Positions 18,764 through 26,790 of a stretch of 64,000 nt of DNA are shown here, piece after piece. Positions within the stretch are counted from its first letter, which is position 1, and each line of letters starts with the position of its first letter. Source of the DNA: Streptomyces maremycinicus (GTDB lineage: Bacteria; Actinomycetota; Actinomycetes; Streptomycetales; Streptomycetaceae); NCBI RefSeq assembly GCF_001184025.1, contig NZ_BBYG01000012.1, forward strand, positions 1 through 64,000, read 5' to 3'. The notes below the pieces were generated by a model. It was not told the DNA's origin. It saw only the letters and a list, made by a program, of their open reading frames with translations, and searched no databases. Position numbers and translations under genes: made by a program.

Positions 18764-19606
18764 GTGTCTGATTCCGTGAGCACCCCCGAAGTCCCCCAGC
18801 CCTTTCCCGGTGGCGAGCACCACCCGGGCGAGTCCGTTCGGCACACCCGGGCCAAGGGGGAGCCCCGGTTCCCCGACGGGCCCAAGGCCGATCCCGCCGG
18901 GTCGCACTTCGAGCGGCGGATCCGGAGCTTCCAGCCCCGGCGCAGCCGGGTGACGGCCGGGCAGGCGGACGCGTTGCAGCGGCTGTGGGCCAAGTGGGGG
19001 CTCGACATCGACGGGCACCCTGTCGACCTCGCCGAGCTGTTCGGCGACGACCGTCCCGTCGTGCTGGAGATCGGCTTCGGCATGGGCGAGGCGACCGCGC
19101 AGATGGCGGCCGCCGACCCGGACACCGGCATCCTCGCGGTGGACGTGCACACCCCCGGCCAGGGGAACCTGCTCAACCTCGCGGACCGCACCGGGCTGAC
19201 CAACGTCCGGGTGGCCAACGGCGACGCGATCATCCTGCTGCGCGAGATGCTGCCGGCGGACTCGCTCGACGGGCTGCGCGTCTACTTCCCCGACCCCTGG
19301 CCGAAGAAGCGGCACCACAAGCGGCGTCTCATCCAGCCCGAGTTCCTCGACCTGGCCGCGACGCGGCTGAGACCGGGCGCGACCGTGCACTGCGCCACGG
19401 ACTGGGAGCCGTACGCCGAGCAGATGCTCAAGGTGCTGACCGCGCACCCCGACTTCGAGAACACCGTGGCGGACGGCGGGTTCGCGCCCCGGCCCGAGTT
19501 CCGGCCGCTGACCCGTTTCGAGGGACAGGGGCTGGACAAGGGTCACGTCGTGAACGATCTGCTCTTCCGTCGCGTACAGCATCGCGTCCGGCCCGGGGAC
19601 CGCTGA
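18764..19606 (+). CDS. trmB: tRNA (guanine-N7-)-methyltransferase TrmB
   Basis: This roughly 280-aa enzyme makes m7G46 in tRNA using SAM. The Rossmann motif EIGFGMGEATAQMA is near residue 100. The family motif FPDPWPKKRHHKRR is near 178. The C-terminal FE-containing segment is also typical. The first 75 residues are a disordered, actinobacterial-type extension. GTG 18764 follows a TAAAAT -10-like element by 12 bp and may be read with almost no leader. The alternative ATG 18665 overlaps the stop of lhgO and would couple translation. Confidence 0.88.
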   Translation: MSDSVSTPEVPQPFPGGEHHPGESVRHTRAKGEPRFPDGPKADPAGSHFERRIRSFQPRRSRVTAGQADALQRLWAKWGLDIDGHPVDLAELFGDDRPVVLEIGFGMGEATAQMAAADPDTGILAVDVHTPGQGNLLNLADRTGLTNVRVANGDAIILLREMLPADSLDGLRVYFPDPWPKKRHHKRRLIQPEFLDLAATRLRPGATVHCATDWEPYAEQMLKVLTAHPDFENTVADGGFAPRPEFRPLTRFEGQGLDKGHVVNDLLFRRVQHRVRPGDR

Positions 19607-19664
19607 CCGTCCTCGGCTCACCGCCCTCCCCACCACAGTCCTCTCCCTCGTTAGGGTCGATGCC

Positions 19665-21251
19665 GTGGCCATGAGTCCTCCGTTTCCGCCCTGTCCGCCG
19701 CATCCCGGCGGCGCACCCGAGGACGGTGTGCTCCGGCACGCTCACTGGTGGCAGGGCAAGAGGGTGCGGTACGGGGCGCTGATCACCCTGCTCGCCCTGT
19801 CCGGCCTGGTCATCCTGGCGCTGGTGCGCGAACAGACCGGTACGGAGGGGTTCCTGGTCGGGCTGGGGCTGGCGGTGCTGCCCGTGCCGCTGCTGGTGGC
19901 CGCCTTCCGATGGCTGGACCGGGTCGAGCCGGGGCCCTGGCGGAACCTGGTCTTCGCCTTCGCCTGGGGGGCCTGCGCTGCGGCGCTGATAGCCATCATC
20001 GCCAACAGCTTCGCGACCAGATGGATAGCCACCGCGACCGCCGACCCGTCCGGCGCGGACACCCTCGGGGCGACCGTCATAGCGCCGGTCGTCGAGGAGT
20101 CCGCGAAGGCCGCCGCCGTCCTGCTGGTGTTCCTCTTCCGCAGGCGGGACTTCACCGGGATCGTCGACGGCGTGGTCATAGCCGGGGTCACCGCCACCGG
20201 CTTCGCCTTCACCGAGAACATCCTCTACCTCGGCACCGCCTTCGGCACCGACCAGCTCACGGGGGACACCGGCATCGCCTCCGTCACCGCCGCGACCTTC
20301 TTCGTGCGCGTGATCATGTCGCCGTTCGCGCACCCCCTGTTCACCGTCCTGACCGGCATCGGCTTCGGCGTCGCCGCGCTCTCCGGGGAGCGCCGGCACC
20401 TGCGGCGCGTGCTGCTCCCGCTGGGCGGACTGCTCCTCGCGATGGGCATGCACGCCCTGTGGAACGGCTCCTCCTCGTTCGGCGAGTTCGGCTTCTTCGC
20501 GGTGTACGCGGCGTTCATGGTGCCCGCGTTCGGGCTGCTGACCTGGCTGGTGGTGTGGACACGGCAACGCGAGCTGCGCACCGTCCGTGAGGAGCTGCCC
20601 GCCTACGCGGCCGCCGGCTGGCTCACCCCCGCCGAGCCGTTCGCGCTCGGCTCCATGCGGGCCCGGCGGCTGGCCCGGGAGTACGCCGGGCGCCACCTGG
20701 GCAAACCGGCGGCGCGGGAGGTGGCGCGGTACGAGGCCTACGCGACGTCTCTCGCGTTCCTGCGGCACCGCGGCGGACGGGGGCGGGCCGGTGCCGACTT
20801 CCTCCCGCGCGAGCGGGAGTTGCTCAACGAACTGTGGAGGCGGAAGGACATCGCCCGGCCCGCGCTGGACCACGCGGCGCGGCTGGCGGCCCCGCCGGTA
20901 CGGGTGATCGGGCCGCCCTGGCCGGTGTACGGGGTGTACGGGTACGGGGCCGGTCCCGGCCCGTATGCGGCCCCGGCCCACGGGCAGATCCCAGGGCCTG
21001 GGCCCGGGCAGATGCCGGGGCCGGGTCAGGGGCAGCCCCATGCCCCCGGGTTTCCGCACCCGGCGGGCCCGGCGTACGGGAACCCGGCGTACGGCTCCCC
21101 CGCAGGTCCGGCGTACGGCTCCCCCGCAGGTCCGGCGTACGGCTCCCCCACGGGTCCGGCGTACGGGTACGGCTACGGGTACCCCGCACCGCACGCCGCC
21201 GACCCCGGCCCGTACCCCACCCAGTACCCCGCGCAACACCCGCACCAGTAG
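19665..21251 (+). CDS. PrsW-family glutamic intramembrane protease
   Basis: This 528-aa membrane protein has about eight hydrophobic helices in residues 25-300. The PrsW catalytic signatures are EESAKAAAV near 146, SPFAHPLFT near 220 and MHALWNG near 265. PrsW proteases perform site-1-like cleavage of membrane anti-sigma factors. After a soluble region (310-420), the C-terminus is a Pro/Gly/Tyr-rich tail with near-identical PAYGSPAG repeats (about 460-505). A membrane-tethered sigma factor lies 10 kb away, so a functional link is possible but speculative. GTG 19665 is used; ATG 19671 is equally possible. Confidence 0.85.
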   Translation: MAMSPPFPPCPPHPGGAPEDGVLRHAHWWQGKRVRYGALITLLALSGLVILALVREQTGTEGFLVGLGLAVLPVPLLVAAFRWLDRVEPGPWRNLVFAFAWGACAAALIAIIANSFATRWIATATADPSGADTLGATVIAPVVEESAKAAAVLLVFLFRRRDFTGIVDGVVIAGVTATGFAFTENILYLGTAFGTDQLTGDTGIASVTAATFFVRVIMSPFAHPLFTVLTGIGFGVAALSGERRHLRRVLLPLGGLLLAMGMHALWNGSSSFGEFGFFAVYAAFMVPAFGLLTWLVVWTRQRELRTVREELPAYAAAGWLTPAEPFALGSMRARRLAREYAGRHLGKPAAREVARYEAYATSLAFLRHRGGRGRAGADFLPRERELLNELWRRKDIARPALDHAARLAAPPVRVIGPPWPVYGVYGYGAGPGPYAAPAHGQIPGPGPGQMPGPGQGQPHAPGFPHPAGPAYGNPAYGSPAGPAYGSPAGPAYGSPTGPAYGYGYGYPAPHAADPGPYPTQYPAQHPHQ

Positions 21252-21400
21252 CCCGGACGGACCGGCCCGGACGTACCGCAGGACGGGAACCGACCCCAAG
21301 CAGGTCGGAGCAGGCCGGGCCGCACCGGACGGGGACCGACCCCAAGCAGGTCAGATCAGAGCAGGCCGGAGCAGGTCAGATCAGAACGGGCCGGGCCGGA

Positions 21401-22345
21401 TCAGGCCGAGGCCCGGGTCAGCCGGGAGATCTCCTCCGCCGTCAGCTCCAGCCGCGCCACCTCCAGCAGCGCCGGCAACTGCTCGACCGTCCGCGCGGAG
21501 GCGATCGGCGCGGCCACCGTCGGCTGCGCGGCGAGCCACGCCAGGGCGACCGTCGGGATCTGCGCGTCATGGGCCTGGGCGATCTCGTCCAGGGCGGCGA
21601 GGACGTTCCGGCCCCGCTCGGTGTCGAGGTGCTTGGCGGCACCGGCGGCCCGCGCGCTCGCGACGGTCGTACCGGGCCGGTACTTGCCGGTGAGGAAGCC
21701 GGCGGCCAGCGCGTAGTACGGGACCGCGGCGAGGCCGAAGCGGGCGGCGACGTCCTGGAGGGCGCCCTCGTAGGTGCCGCGGGAGACCAGGTTGTAGTGG
21801 GGCTGGAGGGCGACGTACCGGGCCAGGCCCTCGCGGTCGGAGAACTCCAGGGACTCCTGGAGGCGCTCGGGCGAGATGTTGGAGGCGGCGATGTTGCGCA
21901 CCTTGCCCGCCCTCACCAGTTCGTCGAGCGCGCCGACGATCTCCTCGACGGGCACCTCGGGCTTGTCGAAGTGCGTGTAGTAGAGGTCGATGTGGTCGGT
22001 GCCCAGACGGCGGAGCGAGGCGTCGGCGGCGGCCTTGATGTTGTCGGCGGACAGACCGCGGAACCCGGGGTGCTGGCTCACCTTGGTGGCGATCACGAGG
22101 TCGTCGCGGTTGCCCCGGGCCTTCACCCACCTGCCGATGATCGTCTCGGACTCACCGCCGCTGTTGCCCTCGGCCCACGCCGAGTAGGAGTCGGCGGTGT
22201 CGACGAAGTTGCCGCCCGCGGCCGTGTAGGCGTCGAGTACGGCGAAGGAGGCCGTCTCGTCGGCGGTCCAGCCGAACACGTTGCCGCCGAGGGCGAGCGG
22301 GAAGACCTCGAGGTCGGAGGAGCCGAGGTTGCGAAGAGGAGTCAT
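21401..22345 (-). CDS. aldo/keto reductase
   Basis: This 314-aa NADPH-dependent oxidoreductase with a TIM-barrel fold shows the AKR active-site Asp and Tyr in DTADSYSAW (residues 50-58), the catalytic Lys region VIATKVS and the His-containing strand IDLYYTHF. It is most like the AKR11/AKR12-type bacterial families annotated as general aldehyde reductases. ATG 22345 is preferred over 22357 because MTPLRNLGSS is the usual opening. Substrate unknown. Confidence 0.88.
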   Translation of the reverse strand: MTPLRNLGSSDLEVFPLALGGNVFGWTADETASFAVLDAYTAAGGNFVDTADSYSAWAEGNSGGESETIIGRWVKARGNRDDLVIATKVSQHPGFRGLSADNIKAAADASLRRLGTDHIDLYYTHFDKPEVPVEEIVGALDELVRAGKVRNIAASNISPERLQESLEFSDREGLARYVALQPHYNLVSRGTYEGALQDVAARFGLAAVPYYALAAGFLTGKYRPGTTVASARAAGAAKHLDTERGRNVLAALDEIAQAHDAQIPTVALAWLAAQPTVAAPIASARTVEQLPALLEVARLELTAEEISRLTRASA

Positions 22346-22460
22346 GTTCCGTCTCAACGGGCACGGACGGCCGGCCCATTCCGGGCGGGCACGAAGAACA
22401 TGTGAACAGCACCGATCACCAGCACAGCCCCGACGCGGAGGGCGTCAGGGCTGCGGGGTG

Positions 22461-22568
22461 GACCGACGTGCCAGAACGAACCCGCCGGGACGGACGGACG
22501 TGCCAGGACGGCACGTGCAAGGACGAGCCTGTCAGGACGGACGTGCCGGGACGGACGTGCCGGGAGGA
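22461..22568. repeat. clustered GACGGACGTGCC repeats
   Basis: The spacer between the aldo/keto reductase and the M23 peptidase holds at least four copies of GACGGACGTGCC(A/G)GG or close variants at irregular spacing. It lies downstream of the peptidase stop and upstream of the reductase start. Its function is unknown. Confidence 0.6.
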
Positions 22569-22572
22569 CGAC

Positions 22573-23595
22573 TCAGGGGTTGAGGCCCTTGTCGCGGAGC
22601 CAGGCGCCCGGGTCGATGCCGTCGGCGCTGCCGCCCGGGTGGACCTCGAGGTGGAGGTGGGCACCGGTGACGTTCCCGGTCGCGCCCACCCGGCCGATCA
22701 CATCGCCGGTGGCGACCTTCTGGCCGACACTGACGCTGATCGACGACTGGTGGCAGAACCACACCTCGGTGCCGTCGTCCAGGGTCAGGATGGTGCGGTA
22801 GCCGTAGGAGCCGGCCCAGCCCGCCTCGGTGATGGTGCCGCTGTGGACGGCCTTGATGAGCGTGCCCGTCGGCGCGGCGAAGTCGAGACCCGTGTGGTAG
22901 CCGGAGGACCAGAGCGAACCGGCCTGACCGAAGGTCGAGGTGATGGTGTACGAGGAGGTCGGCAGCGTGTACTGCTTCGCCAGCTCGGCCAGGCGCGCTG
23001 CCTCGGCCTTCGCGGCGGCCTCCTCCGCGGCCTTCTTCTTCGCGGCGGCGGCCTTGGCCTCCGCCTCCTTCTCGGCCTGGGCGGCGGCGTCGGCCTCGGC
23101 CTTGGCCGCGGCGGCGAGGGCCTTGACCTCGACCTGGGACTGCTGCGACTCGGCCTGCGCCATGATCCGGCTGCGCAGTGCCTCGCCGGCGTCGGCGGCG
23201 CTCTCCTCGGTGTCCAGGGCGGCCTCGGAGCCGAAGCTGGCGAGGGCGGGCGCGGCTTCCGGGGCGGGCTCGTCGTCGGAGATGAGCGAACCCACGTTGG
23301 GCAGGTCCGGCATCGAGATGGAGACCGGGGCCTTGCCGGTGTTGGCGCTGGCCATGCCGCCCGCGCTGACGGCGGCTATGACACCGACCCCGAGAACGGT
23401 GGAGCTGCGGGCGAATCCGCCGCCGCGCTGCTTGGCGACGCGGTGCTTGCCGCGTACCGGGCGAGTGGACTCCGCGGTGGGGTTCCACTCCTCCCAAGGA
23501 CCCTCGTCGGTGCGGTAGCCGCCGTAGCCGAAGGTCTCGGTGGACCGCTGGCTGGGCGCGTACGGGGCCTCGGGGGCAGGCGGGTTGGACGCCAC
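22573..23595 (-). CDS. M23-family (LytM) peptidoglycan endopeptidase
   Basis: This 340-aa exported protein has a hydrophobic segment near residues 65-85 (GVGVIAAVSAGGMASA) that serves as signal or anchor. An Ala/Glu/Lys-rich coiled coil spans about 135-200. A C-terminal LytM domain carries the zinc motifs HTGLDFAAP and GAHLHLEV. It would cut peptide cross-links in the cell wall during growth or germination. Its start is a GTG with AGGAG upstream. A long leader with a c-di-AMP riboswitch precedes it, so expression should fall when c-di-AMP is high, as for other Streptomyces wall hydrolases. Confidence 0.92.
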   Translation of the reverse strand: MASNPPAPEAPYAPSQRSTETFGYGGYRTDEGPWEEWNPTAESTRPVRGKHRVAKQRGGGFARSSTVLGVGVIAAVSAGGMASANTGKAPVSISMPDLPNVGSLISDDEPAPEAAPALASFGSEAALDTEESAADAGEALRSRIMAQAESQQSQVEVKALAAAAKAEADAAAQAEKEAEAKAAAAKKKAAEEAAAKAEAARLAELAKQYTLPTSSYTITSTFGQAGSLWSSGYHTGLDFAAPTGTLIKAVHSGTITEAGWAGSYGYRTILTLDDGTEVWFCHQSSISVSVGQKVATGDVIGRVGATGNVTGAHLHLEVHPGGSADGIDPGAWLRDKGLNP

Positions 23596-23614
23596 GCGGG
23601 CGCACTCCTTTCCT

Positions 23615-23785
23615 TCCGTCGCCTACCGGGTTAGCTGACGGGTTCGGAGCGGGAAGGTCTCCTACGCGCGTATACCGGTCGTGACTCTGCGAGTTCACGA
23701 CGGCTTCCTTGCGATTCACCCCATGGTGGTGGTTCCCCGGTTCCCTTGCGGGATTCGGCACGTGCCGCACGGAGCCGACTCTGGT
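23615..23785 (-). promoter_or_regulatory. cyclic di-AMP riboswitch (ydaO-yuaA class)
   Basis: On the minus strand the leader of the M23 peptidase contains the class signatures in the right order. GTGCCGAATCCCG lies near 23760. GGGAACCGGGGAACC follows, then GGGGTGAATCGC, and a variable stem (CGTCGTGAACTCGC) comes next. The 3' box CCGTCAGCTAACCCGGTAGG ends near 23622. This is the ydaO/yuaA aptamer, which binds two c-di-AMP molecules and controls wall-hydrolase genes in actinobacteria. The aptamer ends about 25 nt before the GTG start. Exact boundaries are estimated. Confidence 0.9.
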
Positions 23786-24050
23786 GCCGGCTGGGACGAC
23801 CGCGCTGCGTTATCGAACGTTAATAGACCCGGGGGTGGGTTTCCAAGCTGTTCCCCTTGATCAACAACATTTCCGGCCTGGACTTTTGGGCTACCGGCGG
23901 TGAAAAACGGGCGAGTTGACCGCGGCTCGCCATGCCCAGGAAACACTTCATCAGTCACAGGACTTTTGATGGTGACTCAGTCGTTATGCGCAGGGCTGCC
24001 GTCCGGTCACCAGGAGTGACACGGGAAAAAGGAATGACCGACGGAAACAC

Positions 24051-24085
24051 CGAAGGCCGGAACCCTTTCGGATTCCGGCCTTCGG
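24051..24085 (-). terminator. terminator after tRNA-fMet
   Basis: A long perfect inverted repeat (CGAAGGCCGGAA paired with TTCCGGCCTTCG) lies 9 bp past the tRNA 3' end, reading leftward. It should end the tRNA transcript. Confidence 0.8.
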
Positions 24086-24093
24086 ACCATCAG

Positions 24094-24167
24094 TAGCGGG
24101 GACAGGATTTGAACCTGCGACCTCTGGGTTATGAGCCCAGCGAGCTACCGAGCTGCTCCACCCCGCG
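24094..24167 (-). tRNA. tRNA-fMet (CAT), initiator
   Basis: This is a 74-nt cloverleaf with anticodon CAT in CTCATAA. Initiator hallmarks are visible: the 5' end CGCGGGG leaves position 1 (C) unpaired with U72, and the anticodon stem has three GC pairs. No CCA is encoded. Confidence 0.95.
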
Positions 24168-24238
24168 GCGATGAACACAACTGTACGCCATCAGCGGGGC
24201 GGAAAGCACATCGGCTGATCCGCGGGACCCCTGCGACC

Positions 24239-25366
24239 TCAGAGGAGGTGGTGGTTCGGCTCCTTCGCGCGCTCCTCGTACTCCGGGAGGAGGAGGACGT
24301 CCACCCCCCGGGCCGCGAGCAGACCCGTTCCGTCCGCCTCGGTGACGAAGGTGTCCGGCTCGCGCCAGGCCGTGACCACCCGGCCCACCCCCGCGTCGAG
24401 GATGAGGCGGGCGCAGGGCGCCGGGCGGGAGGAGCGGCGGGCGCACGGCTCGAGGCTGCTGTAGACGGTGGCCGTGGGCAGCCGGGGATCGGCGGGGTCG
24501 AGCTTCGCGAGGGCGGCCTCCTCGGCGTGCACGACCGGGTCGCCCGCCTCACGGGAGTGACCGCGGGCCAGCTCCGTGCCGTCGGCGGCGACGATCACGG
24601 CACCGACGCTGAAGGCGGTGTCCGAGGGCGGACAGTCGGCCGCGAGGGCGCAGGCGAGGGCCAGCCAGTGCCGGTCGGCGGCGGTGGGCAGCGGTCCGGC
24701 GCCGGGGGCGGTGGGCTCGTAGCGGTTCAGGACGACGTCCTCGATGCGCCGGGACTCCACCAGGCGCAGGCGTCCGCCCTGGTAGCCGCCGGGCCCGAAG
24801 AGGCGGGGCGCGGCCGGGTCGCCCACGAAGAGCGGTGCGAGGACGAGCTGGAGCTCGTCGGCGAGGCCCTGCCGGAGCAGCTGGGTGTGGACGGTGCCGC
24901 CGCCCTCGACCATGAGCCGTCGCACACCCCGCACGTCGTGGAGGTGTTCGAGGAGGCGGCGCCAGTCCAGTTCGGGGCCGAGCGCGACGGCGTCCGCGGC
25001 GATGCCCAGCGCGCGGACACGGTCGGCGCCCTTGTCCGTCGTGTACACGACCTTCTCGCCGCCCGTGTGCCAGAAGTTCGCCGCCGGGTCCAGGTCGCCG
25101 GAGCCGCTCACGGTGACCTTGAGCGGGTACGCCGGCTGCCCGGCGGCCTCGCGGGCGGCGCGGCGCTCGGGCGAGTTCACCAGGAGCCGGGGGTTGTCGG
25201 CGCGGATCGTGCCCGCGCCGATGAGGATGGCGTCGACGGAGGCCCGGACCTCGTCGACCCGGTCGAAGTCGGCGCGGCTGGAGAGGAGCAGGCGCTCGGG
25301 CGTGGTGTCGTCCAGGTAGCCGTCGAGGGAGACGGCGGCGGACAGCAGGACGTACGGGTACGGCAT
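24239..25366 (-). CDS. domain-swapped RibD: reductase first, deaminase second
   Basis: This 375-aa protein carries both activities of bifunctional RibD but in reverse order. Residues 1-225 are the RibD_C/dihydrofolate-reductase-like domain (VSLDGYLDD, VDAILIGAGTIRADNP, LMVEGGGTVH). Residues 235-375 are the zinc deaminase domain, with HAEEAAL near 280 and the zinc Cys pair PCARRSSRPAPC near 310. Canonical RibD has the deaminase first. The predicted reactions are deamination and reduction of the pyrimidine intermediate made by GTP cyclohydrolase II. ATG 25366 has GGGAGAG 8 bp upstream. It is divergent from marR, next to ribA, and probably under the same operator. Confidence 0.87.
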   Translation of the reverse strand: MPYPYVLLSAAVSLDGYLDDTTPERLLLSSRADFDRVDEVRASVDAILIGAGTIRADNPRLLVNSPERRAAREAAGQPAYPLKVTVSGSGDLDPAANFWHTGGEKVVYTTDKGADRVRALGIAADAVALGPELDWRRLLEHLHDVRGVRRLMVEGGGTVHTQLLRQGLADELQLVLAPLFVGDPAAPRLFGPGGYQGGRLRLVESRRIEDVVLNRYEPTAPGAGPLPTAADRHWLALACALAADCPPSDTAFSVGAVIVAADGTELARGHSREAGDPVVHAEEAALAKLDPADPRLPTATVYSSLEPCARRSSRPAPCARLILDAGVGRVVTAWREPDTFVTEADGTGLLAARGVDVLLLPEYEERAKEPNHHLL

Positions 25367-25403
25367 CGGCGCGGCTCTCCCTGGGATGACGGGCAGGGCT
25401 TGG

Positions 25404-25423
25404 TTCAAGTTTGAAACAAACTT
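25404..25423. promoter_or_regulatory. MarR operator and overlapping marR promoter
   Basis: AAGTTTGAAACAAACTT (25407-25423) is an inverted repeat with 7-bp arms and a 3-bp centre. It overlaps the smaller TTCAAGTTTGAA (25404-25415). It sits inside the promoter TTGGTT (25400) N17 TACACT (25423-25428), whose start point would fall at or next to the marR ATG, suggesting leaderless translation. The TTCAA/TTGAA core is shared with two sites upstream of ribA. Confidence 0.75.
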
Positions 25424-25434
25424 ACACTGGGGGT

Positions 25435-25959
25435 ATGACGACTCGCTGGCTCACCCCCGAGGAGCAACGCGCCTGGCGCGCGTACGTTGCCGGCTACCTC
25501 CTCCTCGAGGACGCGATCGACCGGCAGCTCCAGCAGGAGGCCGGCATGCCCCACCTGTACTACTCCATCCTCGCCAACCTCTCCGACATCCCGGAGCGGC
25601 GGCTGCGGATGACCGACCTCGCGGAACGGCTGAAGATCACCCGCAGCCGGCTGACCTACGCGGTGTCCCGGCTGGAGAAGGACGGGCTGGTGCGGCGCGA
25701 GGACTGCCGCTGGGACAAGCGCGGCAGCGTGGCGGTCCTCACGGACGAGGGCATGACGGTGCTGGAGAACGTGGCGCCCGGGCATGTCGAGACGGTCCGC
25801 GCGGGCCTGTTCGACCGGCTCACCCCTGAACAGGTGGGACAGCTGGAGGAGATCTTCACGCAGATCGCACGCGGATTCCAGGAGAAGGACGGCGGCGAGA
25901 CGGCCCCCGAGGACCTCCCGTGGCGCCGACGCTCCTCACCCTGCTCCGGAACCCCCTGA
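25435..25959 (+). CDS. MarR-family regulator of the ribD-like/ribA module
   Basis: This 174-aa winged-helix protein has an HTH near residues 55-95 (MTDLAERLKITRSRLTYAVS), wing residues RREDCRWDKRGS and C-terminal dimerisation helices. It lies between a divergent RibD-like gene and a downstream ribA. Three TTCAAA/TTTGAA-type palindromes flank these genes. It is therefore the likely repressor of the whole module, itself included. The signal molecule is unknown. Confidence 0.87.
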   Translation: MTTRWLTPEEQRAWRAYVAGYLLLEDAIDRQLQQEAGMPHLYYSILANLSDIPERRLRMTDLAERLKITRSRLTYAVSRLEKDGLVRREDCRWDKRGSVAVLTDEGMTVLENVAPGHVETVRAGLFDRLTPEQVGQLEEIFTQIARGFQEKDGGETAPEDLPWRRRSSPCSGTP

Positions 25960-26034
25960 CCGCGGAGTCGGCGGTCCCGTGAGCGCGACCTCCCGCACGT
26001 GAGCCCGGCCTCGTGGGGGGCACCACAAACCAGT

Positions 26035-26052
26035 TGCTTCAAATTTAAAGCA
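26035..26052. promoter_or_regulatory. MarR-type operator 1 upstream of ribA
   Basis: TGCTTCAAATTTAAAGCA is an 18-bp near-perfect palindrome (one mismatched pair). It overlaps a promoter TTGCTT (26034) N18 TAGGGT (26058-26063). Its centre is exactly 45 bp from operator 2, so both would be bound on the same DNA face or looped. Confidence 0.75.
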
Positions 26053-26079
26053 TGGGGTAGGGTCTCGCTTCGCTGGATC

Positions 26080-26097
26080 TGCTTCAAATCTGAAGCA
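26080..26097. promoter_or_regulatory. MarR-type operator 2 upstream of ribA
   Basis: TGCTTCAAATCTGAAGCA has perfect 7-bp arms (TGCTTCA/TGAAGCA) around a 4-bp centre. It has the same sequence type as operator 1 and lies downstream of the proposed -10, where binding would block elongation or initiation. Confidence 0.75.
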
Positions 26098-26148
26098 CAG
26101 GGCGGCCCGGTGCCGCCCTGTCACCGTCCTCCGGACCCGGGAGACCGC

Positions 26149-26790
26149 ATGCCCGACACCCCCGCCGCCACCCCGCGCGCCCGCGTCCGGGTACCGCTGC
26201 GCTTCCCCGACGGCTACTCCGTCGACGCCGAACTGGTCACCTTCCACGGACTCACCGACGGCCAGGAGCACATCGCCGTCGTCCTCGGCGAGCCCGCGCC
26301 CGGTGCCACCCCCCTGGTCCGGCTGCACTCCGAGTGCCTGACCGGTGACGTCTTCGGCTCCGCCCGCTGCGACTGCGGGCCGCAGCTGCGCGAGGCGGTC
26401 GAGCGCATAGCCGTCACGGGCGGTGTCCTGCTCTACCTCCGCCAGGAGGGCCGCGGCATCGGCCTCTACAACAAGCTCGACGCGTACGCCCTCCAGGACC
26501 AGGGCCTGGACACCTACGAGGCGAACGCCGCGCTCGGGCTGCCCGAGGACGACCGGGACTACACGGCCGCCGCCCAGATGCTGCGCGCGCTGGGGATCAC
26601 GAGCCTGGACCTGCTGTCCAACAACCCCGACAAGGCCGGCCAGTTGCGCGACCTGGGCATCGATGTCCGGGACCGTGTCCCGACGGGCGTCTTCACGACC
26701 CCGCACAATGTGCGCTACCTGCGCGCCAAGGTCCTCCAGACCCAGCACACGCTGCCGCTGGCCGACCTCACCGGGCTCCACGCGGGCTGA
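26149..26790 (+). CDS. ribA: GTP cyclohydrolase II (RibA)
   Basis: This 213-aa stand-alone GCH II has the zinc-binding region LTGDVFGSARCDCGPQ (three Cys), the catalytic YLRQEGRGIGLYNK and the GTP-contact segment TYEANAALG. It opens the guanine ring of GTP to give the first riboflavin intermediate. It lacks the RibB half found in many housekeeping RibAB proteins, so it looks like an additional, regulated copy. Two palindromic operators lie 50-115 bp upstream. The 3' end overlaps the convergent NUDIX gene by 23 bp. Confidence 0.92.
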   Translation: MPDTPAATPRARVRVPLRFPDGYSVDAELVTFHGLTDGQEHIAVVLGEPAPGATPLVRLHSECLTGDVFGSARCDCGPQLREAVERIAVTGGVLLYLRQEGRGIGLYNKLDAYALQDQGLDTYEANAALGLPEDDRDYTAAAQMLRALGITSLDLLSNNPDKAGQLRDLGIDVRDRVPTGVFTTPHNVRYLRAKVLQTQHTLPLADLTGLHAG

